Shown here: positions 24,001-36,000 of the stretch, one piece after another
How positions within the stretch are numbered: the first letter of the stretch is position 1
How the letters are laid out: the number at the start of each line of letters is the position of its first letter
Assembly: GCF_963678635.1 (NCBI RefSeq)
Contig: NC_087064.1
Location: forward strand, 65,837,548 to 65,901,547
Origin: Symsagittifera roscoffensis
Lineage: Eukaryota; Xenacoelomorpha; Acoela; Convolutidae
DNA length: 64,000 bases
Direction of reading: 5' to 3'
Position numbers and translations under genes: made by a program
Notes under the pieces: model-generated
Database searches by the model: none
What the model was told of the DNA's origin: nothing
What the model saw: the letters and a program-made list of their open reading frames with translations, nothing else

Positions 24001-27000
24001 ACAAACAAAACCGAATCTTATTTAAACAATCAATAGCCAGGCAACCAAATTACCAGAACTATATCAGCCAAATTTCAAAAAACAATCTATTCCAATTGCT
24101 TATATCATTTTTGGGGATGGGCCAACAAACCGAAGGGTCAACAAACCGAAAAAAAAGAATACCGTTGCAACAAGCGGAAAATAAATATTGTTACACAGCT
24201 TAACAACAGATTGTCACTGTTGTTATGCAATTCTTACGTAACTTTGATGTAATTTCGGCTTCAAGATAGGGCAGTTTGTAGATATGAAGGTTTGTTGAAC
24301 ATCCGCCTCACTTTCGTTCGATTTAATGGAAGCAATTAGTAAAGCAACTTCTATCTTCAGTTTGTTCACCATCAAAAATTGTGTTCACTTTGTTTGCTAT
24401 GCTTGTTTGCTGTGCTTGTTTATACTTGTCACTACCAACCAGTTAGCGCAGACCTGTAACTCTGTCATTTACCAAGATGCTATTAACATAGGATCAGTTT
24501 TCTCAACCTTTCCGAGTAAGAAATATGCAGAAATGGAAAAATGGATAGGAAAATTGGTAATTTGACTCCATAATTTAAATGCAAACTACTTAATACTAAA
24601 CTAATTGTCGTAAGGGTTCGTTTTGTCCCGATTAACTAACGGACTGTTATTTGATTCAGATATTCCTAATTTAATTTTAGCTGTACACTTATAAGCATAG
24701 ATTTTTGATCAAGAAAGTATCAAATTTTCCAGAAGCTTTGCGAGAACGGCGTAGCCTGTCAGAAAAAGAGAGTGTTCTACACTTCACGCAAATGGATGTC
24801 CCACTGAAAATGGGCTCAGTTTCACTTATTTTAGTCTCAATGGAAGGATGGAAATATTAAAATTATTGTTTCGACATTTCGAATAGAGTGGGAAAAATAT
24901 ATGCCCACTCTATGCCCACTCTGTGTTTTTTTTTGTATTCAGACCAATCGATCATGGGCCCATCCGAGTTTGCACACCATTATGGTAACTTACCACGAGA
25001 ATGTCTAAACTGCTCGTTTTATACTTTACACGTTGGGAATAATCAGGCAATACAAAATCGTTCCAAATTGAAATGAGGCAGCTATTGCTTTTATCAATTC
25101 CATACACGACTCAAAGTGTAAGAGTAAACAAGATTGCTCGTATATCAAGAAGCCTGCTCGTATATCAAAGCCTTGAACGTTCCGACTGCCCCTTAATCCA
25201 TAAGAAACAGATTTCTGAGAAAAGAAAATATATTTTTCAAAATTTGGACAATATCAAAGATCAAGTACGAAATTAATAAATTTGATTAGCTTGCCTTAAT
25301 TCAGTTTGGAACGATTTTGTTGTGCGGGATAATTTGCGACGCGTAAATAATTCGCGTTACGTTTTCAGCAAAACGAACAAAACTGCTCGTATCAGGGCGA
25401 AGCCCTGAATGTTCCGACCACCTTTTAAGGTTTATGGAGCAGCAGTAATAGCATAAAAAAATTAAATGAAATAAAATAAAAAGAATTTTTTTTTAACATT
25501 TGAAATTTTTTGTGAAAATTATCCCCCAAACGCCATATAAAGTACAAAAAGAGAGATTTCGTTCCTTGTAACAAATCAATTATGGCAAATAAGTTTCGTT
25601 CTACCAATTTGGAACGATTTATAGGACGGATTAAATCTCCACTTACGCGTTAATAGCGCGAATTATATCGCGCGTTAATTGTCCCAAATTAGTCAAAATG
25701 GCAATCTTTAAACCCTCATAACTCTACGAAAAACGATCACAGGTGAAATATTTTTTCAAATTTAAGCTCAGGACAACAAAAAACCTTTTGAATGATACAA
25801 AAAAAACTCCGTCAAAAATGGCTAGTTAAAAAGTCGAAATTTGTCTGAAGAAAAAAAAACCCACCCCGAGCACAAATATTCCGTTACTTTCGTATCAAAA
25901 GTCGGAACAATAAAATCTTCAAAATGCGCAAAATTAGTCCAGAGCATGGGCAAATTGGCAATTTTCAAACTCCCACAATTTTGCATAAAATAATTGGAGA
26001 AAAAACATTTTTGTAAATTTGATTTCAATGAGTCGATATCTTCAAGGAGGTAAAAAAAATTTATTGAAAAACTATTATTTCGATCGCCGGACTATGACTG
26101 AATAAAAAAGCACACCAAACCTGATAATTTTTCTTAGAAATTAATTTCTTTACAATTATTCGAGACCAATGAAAAGGCAGTCGGAATAATTAGGGCTTTG
26201 CCCTGATACGAGCAGTCTTGTTACTTTTTTCGAAGAATTTAGTGTGATGAGGAACCAAATTGATTCGCGTTAAGCTAAATATATTATTTTTTTATCATAA
26301 CTGAATGCGGTAATAATTTGTTTGTTTGGTTACTGAAATAAGCATCTCAATTTCTCTATCTTGATAATACAGCAAAATTGATAGTTTACGAATTCGGATA
26401 CCAACCTCAAGGCGTTGGTTCGAATCCCAAGCAAGCTTTCATTTTCAAGAAATAGGCGGGACCAATCATTTAAACTAGTTTTTTCACAGGACCAAACAAG
26501 TTAACAAGTAATGTTAATGCTTCATAACTTTTGGCTCTACTGAACGGACAACCACCCAAAAAACTTTTGCAAGCGCTTAAAAAACCAGATCATGCAAACT
26601 TGATGTGAAAGCGTGCGACAAAAAACCCAAACGTTTCTTCCAAAAAAAGTCATTTTGGCATGTTTTTTTTTGCTAATTTAAAATTTTTAGCAAAACAAGG
26701 ACTTTATATTGTTTTGGAAGAGCTCGGACTAAGCAAAAGATTGACAAAGTGTTTGATATAACTTTTAGACATAACCAAATTCCTACCCATCACCCTCCCC
26801 TCACCCCCTATAAAGTTTCAAATTGACCCTTTTGTGTGGTTATAAGTGTTACCTGATGTGTATGTTGCATGTGGAGATGAGTAGCATGGGTTTGTTCCAC
26901 TTCACCCTTCCATCACTGTACACCATCAATGGAATCGTACTCTTCTTGTTCTCGTCAAAGTTACCCACTCTGACAACAACATAAAATCAACAATAACAAG

Positions 27001-30000
27001 GACAGGCGGTTGCTGTGCAAGTAGCACAAAATGTTCCGACCAAATTCGTCAAAAAACTACCAAAAAATATATTTATTTTTCAAATTGCGTCGTTTCTTGT
27101 TTTTTGTTTGGTCTGTTGGTTTAAACGAAAGCCTAGAACTTCGATAGTAAGAACTGAGTGCAACTGACAACATTTTTCCAAGTAAAACAAAAATTAAAAC
27201 AAAAACTTTTTAGTGCTCGTCTTAAGTTTTTATTACCAAAAAGTGCCAGAAAATTTTTGCAAAAAATAAAGCGTCTTGAGTAACCCTGGTAACAGTTAGT
27301 TTTATAAGTTAATTTATAAACCTATTACAAGCTTGCTCGCTCGCTTTATTTGCTCCGATATAATTGAAAAATCAAAACTTGTTTCTTAAAACACTTCGAA
27401 AAAATTGTTAAAATTTTTTAATACCGCTCGAATCACGACTGAAAAGGCGTTAGTATGATATATTACTCGACACATTCCAATGATTGTTTGTGATTCTTGA
27501 TTTTGCATGGAAAAAACTGATACAAACCCGAATGCAAAGTTTTTTCTCCCATTTTTAATGGTCGGAACAAAAACTGCAAAAAAAAGAACAACAAAATTAC
27601 CTAACTTTTAATTTATTGATATCGTTCATTATTCTCTCCTTTTTTGCATAAGGACGGGGGTTTGTTACTAGGTTCACAACTTGCTTAGTCTAATCAACGG
27701 GTAATATTCTCATGCGCGTAGGAACGAAAGCGCAAACATTCTCTACCTGAATGCATTTATTGCTTATTGTGTTCCAGTTTTTTGGATACTAAGCTCTAAA
27801 TGGTCGACAAATTTTTTGCACAGGAGGCCTTCCCTTCTATTACAAGGCTGATATAAATGATAAATGGTGAATTTACAACGCTAATTTTACAAATTTGCAA
27901 ATTTACAAATTTGATTTATTTTAGACAAAAACTGATGAAGATCAATTTTGTTTAGCAGAATTGATACGGTGCAATTGGTTTTGCAATTTTCGGGCCCAAA
28001 AACTTAACCCAAAAACAATCATTTTTGGCTTTGTTTAGTCAATCAAAAAATACTCTAAACCTATTTGTTCATTTACTGTTTGTTAGTTTTATAGTTTGTT
28101 TTGTTTACTACCTCTTATGTAGCCCAACAAAAATTCAAAAGGGTATAATTTTCTCAAATTTGTATGAACATAAGTTTTTACATTGGATAGGCCATAAATT
28201 GTCATTTTTAATACATCAAACATCAATACTTTCAAATTAAAACATTTTAAAAACCTTTTGCGACCATTTTTTGAGATAACACCCTCCTTAATTTTTGTTG
28301 AGATACGTTAGAAGCTCACTTTTATGTAATTTTGCCAGTTATTGACGCGATTATTTTAGCGTAACTCATGATTAGCAATTTCTAAGCAAGTTTTGTCCTC
28401 TTCTTTTTTCTATAAAGTCAATCCAATTTGAAAAGAACGAGTTTTATATTTCAAGTTTGATTCATTTTGTCCGGATAATTTAAATCAATACTGAAGAGAA
28501 AATCGCAAAAAGTTCGGATAGATAGAATTAATTAAAAAGAGCTATCGTTCGATTTTGACAGATTTTTCTATGCAATTTTGTCTTTTCAGACAACCTTGAG
28601 CCACGAGTTTGGTCCGATAAATTAGTCTGTGCATGCTAAATTTCTCCAAAAAACGTCAACTGCTCTCTTTATTTAATTTTGACTGTCCGAACTTTTTGCT
28701 ACTAGTCATGCACACCTGTTGTAGACAACAATGTCGGGTATCCAAATGTGATGGGGTGAAATAGTGAAATGGGAGATGTTGCCGAAGTCCTCCGGACGCC
28801 ACGAAATGGTGCTGTCAACCCACGTCTATAAAACGCAATCTTTATCCGTATCTTTAAATTTTATTTTTGAATGGCGTATAAAATGGGAAAAATATGAAAA
28901 ATTCTTTTACCATGCGTTGCCAGAACAGGACAGTCATCTGTTCTTGTTTCACATCCTGAAAATAAATTTTCATTAGTGATTACATTCTATGGGGGGATCT
29001 AAGGGGGGTGGGGTGGCGGATCTTTATTAGGTCGACCAACAATTTGGCCCGAAAATGGCACTTTTGACCTGAAATAACAGGGCAAAAGTGCCATGTTTGG
29101 GCACTTTTTGGAATAATTTGATCGAAAATGAGTTTTTCGGCACGCGCACACCTGCAAATCTAGTATATATTGACGCTGAAGGCGCCTTTAGAAAAACATT
29201 AAAGTTGGTCAGCCGAAAATGGATGTTATATAATAATCCCAAAGGGGGAATGCTTTGATTGTTTGTTGAGGGGATCGAATCCCTGAGCGGGGGGGGGGGG
29301 GGTGAGGAGGCGTTCGTTCTGTCCCCGCCCCTCCAAAATCCGCCCCTTCATCACATCAATTTTAGCTAAACTTATAGACATCATCAATGATAGCGGGTTG
29401 CTGGCCTAGTAGCTCAGAATGTTCCAATCACAATTAGTTAAGTTCAAAAACACAAACTTCACAAAAACACAAACTCTTAAAGAAAGAGTTTTATATAACC
29501 CAAAAAAAATTTTTTTTTCAGAAATAAATTTCATTTTTGTTTTAAATTTCTTATTGATATTTTTGTGGAAAACTATTGAATTAATTTAAGACATTGCAAA
29601 AATGAGATGTAATGATATCTAAAAAAAAACTTGAAAGTTTGAATTAGAACTAAATTGGGTTCAAACTTTGTCAGCATTTTAAGTGGCACCAGGTTGGTTT
29701 GAATATCGGTGTGTATTTGAAAAAATTGAATTAAGTTGCATCGATAAAATCAAAACAAATGTAATTTTGTGTTGGAATCCAAATTATGGCTAAAAACATT
29801 ATAATTTGTATTTGTTAACCCACTTGACCCACAACAACACCCCCCCCCATCCCCAATCCCCCCACCAGGCCATAAAGTTGTCTGAACAAAAGTCACAACA
29901 AAAAACCAATGGCAGTTTAAGCGACCGAGAAATTAAAAATTAAACTTAAGTTTGGGTTTTTTCAAATTGAAATAATAGCTACTTTTACTTTGAATATTTT

Positions 30001-33000
30001 AACTTGGAGTCTATTAACAAAACTTACACAAAGCCAAACGAATTTCATCCGAGGCTTTATTTTATGGAGAAACCAAAATTAAACTAAAGCAAGACTGCTC
30101 GTATACAGGGCTAAGCCCTGAATGTTCCAACTGCTCCTTAATCTATATCAAATAGGTTGCGGGAGAAAATATTAAAAATCTATAAATTTTGGACAATATC
30201 AATCAAAGATCAATTTTTTATCGTACAAGATTAATACGACCGGTTAGCTAGCCTCAATTAAACTTGGAACGATGTTGTTGTGTGGGATAATTTGCCATGC
30301 ATAAATAATTTGTGTTATCTTTTCAGCATTATGAATAAAATCTTCAAAGAGCGCATAAATTAGTCGAGCATGGCCAAATTGGCAATTTTCAAACTCCCAT
30401 AACTTTGCAAAAAATGACCGGAGATAAAAATATCTTTTTAAAATTGATTTTAGTGAGTTGATATTTTTATTGGTTTAACAAAAAATTTTGTGAAAAAAAA
30501 ATATTTTTTCGGTCGACAAAAATTGACTAAATAAAAAACCACACCATGTGTAAATATTCCGTTTTCTTTGATTCAACGTCGGAACAATTACTTGTCGTTT
30601 ATTAACTGGGTTAGAAAGTTTCAGTGCCCATGTGAACAATCTCCCTCCTAAATAGACAAAGTATGAATAATCCCCCCTTAAAGTTAGAAGGCAAATTCAA
30701 GGCATCTTCAAAACTGATTGCCTGAAAAATTTTATTTTTAATCAAGTGAACGATCTCCTCCCTAATGTTTCCGACTTTAGAAGAAAACAGAGTTTTTATG
30801 CTTGGTGTGGTTTTTTTTATTCAGTCAATTTTTTCAATCAATTCAGTCAAATAATTGTTTTTTACAAAAAAAATCTATGCCCCAATGAAGATATCAAATC
30901 CCAGAAATCACATTTGAAAAGGTATTTTACCTCCGATAATTTTTTGCAAATTTCTAGGAGTTTGAAAGTTGCCAATTTCGCCATGCTCTGGACTAATATA
31001 TGCGCACTTTAAAGACTTTATCGATAATCCTGAAAGCGTAACAGGAATTATTTATGTGTGGCGAATAATCCGGCACAACAAAGTCGTTCCACACTAAATT
31101 GAGGCTATGTAATTGGCGTATTAGTTTCGTACGAATTTGTTCACTTGATCTTTGATATTGTCCAAAATTTATAGTTTTTCAATATTTTCTTTTCCCAAAA
31201 ATCTATTCTATATGGATTAAGGGGCAGTCGGAACATTCAACGCTTTGTCCTGATATAAGAGCAGTTTGGCTTAGGGGAGAGATTGTTCTCTTGGTCCAAT
31301 TTCAGTTTAGATTACAATGTTGATGATCTGCTGAATGGCAAACTGGTGCGACACTTCGGTTACATTGTGAACAGATTGGACTGGTCTGGCTACTGGGTTG
31401 TACTTGTTCACTTTGAACACGTAGTCAAGCAGACGGTTGTACTCCGCTGAAACACACACACACACGCACGTTATCATCAGGATTTAAAGTTGATGTATAA
31501 TTATGGCTAATACCGATTATGTATCATGTTCAGCGTAATCGGCAAAATACCGGTACTTTCGTAGATTAATTTAGCTTTTTACACAATGTTGTATCTTGTT
31601 AACTATTCCCCTCCCACCCCCCTATGGTACCTTGTTACGAATCTCCCCCCTATAAAGAAAGAATTGATCAGTTAAGCATATACGAATTTGGTACCTTGTT
31701 ACTTACAAATCTCCTCTCAGTACGTAAAAACCACGTTAAAACAAAAAATCTATTTAACATTAAAATAATCGTTTCTAATTGATTTATTTTCCCAAAGCCA
31801 CCGATACTGCCAACAATTTGGCATCAACTAGAATTATAAAAAAAATTATGAAGAATTTCATACTGACTCTGGCCTTATAGCTAAAACTAATGCAATATAG
31901 TTCTTTAAATTTTCGCGCGTAACTTTTCCTAATTTATCTTCACTTTCATCTTATAATGAATTAGGAATTTCCTGTCAACAAGGATATGTTTAAAGGTGAG
32001 ATGGGTCCCCTTTACCTCATCTAAGCTCAAAATCTTTACCATGAAACACAAGTTTCATAGATATCCCATCATATTAGTTGAGATATTCCCGCGGTAAATG
32101 AAAACTAAGTCAAGCAAAATAGTCATCATTTTAAAACAATGTGCATCATCATATTTTGGTGGTAAAAACAAGTTGAACCATCAACAATTTTTAGTCGAGA
32201 AAAAAATTTAAAGATGTAATTTTTCTCTCTTGAATTAAGAATGCCAAAAAATTTTTCCAAAAATTTTTTCTACATAAATAATAAGCAAATTCGATGCATT
32301 AAAAAAATGGATGAGAAAAACCCTATTATGATTGATTATAACAAAAAAATTGATTAGAATCAGTTAAAATGAATTTAATTATTGTAAAAAATTATCAATT
32401 TTATTCCATTTTCAACCATTTTTAATCGATTATAATAGATCATTTTAACAAATTATCCAGACAGAGCACACAATTAGCATATATTTGATGATCAACTCTT
32501 TTTACTGAGCGCGGGTTATTCGGTGTTTTTCGGTCATGAAAGTCTGCACTCCTTCTCAAATTAATAACTTTGTTGATGATTGAAATTTTTCATAGTGGTA
32601 AGCTCGAAGTTATTCAAATACTGAGCCTCTCTTTAAAAAACCGATTATTTGACATTGCTTTTGTGGCTGTTTCAAATGTAATTTTAAAAAATCAGTTTCA
32701 ATTACATAGCTATTTCAGAAGCCTCATGATTGAGCCTATTTCAAAAAAATTGGACGTTGTCTGACAGACTCGTTAAAAAATACAGTATTGGTTCAAATGA
32801 ACTGAAAAAGCTCAGACACCAGGGCCGGATCTAGGATTTTCTCGAGAAGGGGGGGGGAAGGGAGCGAGTTTTCAAAAATTTTCAAAAATTCGGTCGACTC
32901 TTTTTTGGTCGACCAAATTGATTTTTCGAGCTCTCCCAGAGCACTAAAAAATCCCTGTTTTGGCCTAGTTTTCTGCGCCGCAAGCAACCTTGTGAAAAAA

Positions 33001-36000
33001 TTGGCCAAAAAGACGTTTTTAAGCACTTTTTGGAAAATGTTGACCAAAAGTTTGCACTTTTCCGGCGCGCGCTCCCCCTCAAAGTTTGTATATGTTGGCG
33101 CCAAAGGCGCCTTTAGAAAAGTTTTAGGGTTCATCACCAAAAACGGATATCTCAAAATCGTTCAAAGGGGGACCCTTTGGGTCGGCAGGGGGTCGAATCA
33201 CTGAGGAGGGCGTCTGCGCCCGCCCCTCCCCCCTAAATCCGCCCCTGCTTTACATAGCATGTGAAGGGATGGTTTTCAAACACTCAAAAAAAAAAGTTTT
33301 GATGTTTTGAAAATTTCATGATTTTTCTTAAACCATTCTTAAAGCATTGAATTACCGCCCCTGTCAGACACAATTAAAAATTTTAATCAGTTGAGCTTAA
33401 CTAAAATGTTTTCAGACCAAAAGTTGCTTGGACGGTTTTTTTTACAGTTTACAGTTTAATTTTACAGTTTTAATTTTTTTTAGTTTAATTTTTTCGTTTT
33501 ACAGTTTTTACAGTTTACAGTTGAATTTTACAGTTTAACAGTTTAATTTACAGTTAAATTTGTACAGTTTAATTTTACAGTTTAATTTTTTGGTAATTTA
33601 AAAAAGCACACGAACATTATCGAGTCAATCCTTGAGACATTTTTTGTAAAAGGAGTTCTTATGTATTTATCAAAAAATTAAAACGAGCCCAATTTCTAAA
33701 GATAAGTTCAAAAATCTAATTTTTATAATAGTCAAAACCCGTCATTTTTACTAGGTACAGAATATCTTTTCAATTAATTTTTTTTCATGCTTTATTGAAT
33801 CTTTTTTGAAATTGTTAGCTTCACTAAGTTTTTGAACTACTTAAACGACGCATTTTTCAACCATTTTCCTCGACAAGTAACCGAGACGTTTCAGCGTGAA
33901 ATTGATTAAGTAAAAAAAGCCAAAAACAATCCACTTACGGGTAAAATTTTGAGCCCGAAAACCGCAAACAAATTGTAGTTTTTTAAGTTAGGTTAATTCG
34001 TAGCAATTTTTTTGCAACAATTTTGGCTTAATAAAAACCCAAAATGAGATTTACCATTTCAATTCTAAGGACCGGATACTTAAAACTGGCACTAAAGTGT
34101 TGATGTAGCTTTAAATTTAAATAAGCTTTTTCCAGCGGAGGCTGGGCTAAGACACAAACAATCCGAAAACAGAAAAAATTTGGGTACTGCTATGATATAG
34201 TGATCCCTTGAAAATAACCAGGTCCCTTAAAAATTAGACAAATAGAGCTCTCAAATCGGTTATGAATTATGATCTGGTCATTCAGAAAGATGACGGAGTA
34301 TATTTTCAAACGAATTTTATATTTTGTTATATCTTAAACCGTCTTCCTCACTATTTTAGGGTTGAAAATTTAAAAAACAAAATGCCAATGATGGGTTTTG
34401 ATGACAAATAAATCAACCCATTTATGGTTGTTAAACAGTTAAACGATAAAATAAAGTGAAGCGAGCAAATTTCAATATATAAACAATATAGTAATTACAA
34501 TTTTTATTCTGAAAAGTTATTGACTCAACATATTTCGCGAGATTTTTGAAATGAATAATTTATACACAAATTAGTTTTCAAAATTATAACATTCGGAAGG
34601 AATGCGGGACCTGTCTATCATAGTTGCTTTTTCGAGGGACCACTCTATCATAGTAATACCAAAATTTGAGTTTTGTACAATAACTGTAACGCAAATGGAC
34701 TGATACGAGATCAGCGCTTGCCAAACACGAGACACGAACTGTACAAAAAAGCCTTGTGGTTATCGACGTCCAATTTTGAAGTTATCGACGAGCCTATTTT
34801 AAAAAAAAGCTTTGTGGTTTTTGACGCGCAAGCCACTAGTTAAGAATTTGCAGTAGTATTAATCTCATTCGTCATGATATTGTCATATCATTTTTTTCTT
34901 GGACGTGTTCTGCTATAAGACCATTCTACTGCCAAAGTTGATGTCAAACTTCTCGATGACAAGAATTGTTGAAGGTGTCTTCCCCACGTGTTTGGTTAAA
35001 AAATAATTTCAGCGCGAAAATTATTCATTGAGTTTTTGAAATAAGGAAACATGCAAATCCGATGTTTAGGAATCGAACGAACAACTTAATGTGAAAAGTG
35101 CAATAAATGTATCCTGAAAAAGTTCGATCATTTTTCATTACAAGAAGGACATATTGAATTCTTTTACAAAATCGCTTGTTCTTGCTCTTTTAAAAAAATT
35201 GGAGCAAAAAAAAGTTTAATTTTAAATATGGCCATAAAGTGCTTCGAATGATAGCAAGTTGTATCTAACTGAAATGTTTTGAATAATAACAATTTGAAAG
35301 AAAATCAGTTGATTCAAAAAAATGTAGTTAAAATTCGATAAGAAAAAGCATTCTAACCAATTTTGATTTTATCGAAAGATATCAGATGTCTACAAAAAAG
35401 TGGACTGCTTTTCCTTTCGTTTCTTAGACCGACCAAATTTTTGAAGAAAAAAAACAAGCCAAAAGCGACTTGTTTGGGCACTTTCTAGAAAAATTCATCC
35501 TTATAGACTAAATAGGGCAATAACATTGCGCCAAAAAACAGCATTCTCAACCAGGTAAAAGAGTGACTACCAAATCTACAAGCTAAAAAATGTGAAACTT
35601 CAGTTAATTCATAAACTAATATCAATTCAAGCACAAGCAATAAAAAACAAGTTTGTAGCAAGTAGCAAAAACTGGAACAGAAATTGTCATTAAAAGGAGC
35701 TATCAGCAACTTTAAACAATTTTTGCATAGGAAATTGAATTTGAAAATTGAATTGACCTTGGGTCATATTGTTTCTCTAAAAGCATGGAAGTACAATCTG
35801 AATTAGGTAATTTGCTTTTTTCAAGTGCTTCATTGATTTTATCTGTTCCCACTTTTTGCAACTCCCTTTTACTTCAGCGATCAAGGCAAAACTTAGCAAT
35901 CCGTTTTTCTGACTCACCTGCGGCAGCTAGAGAAAATTCAGCAGTGCATCGGTAAGTTATAATGAAAATTAAAAAAGTTTTATCGAGCAAAATTTTAATC

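Noticed and set aside
32793-33204. Overlapping 66-120-codon frames on both strands
   Set aside because: They lie inside the non-coding family E element; no domain, and both strands are equally open.
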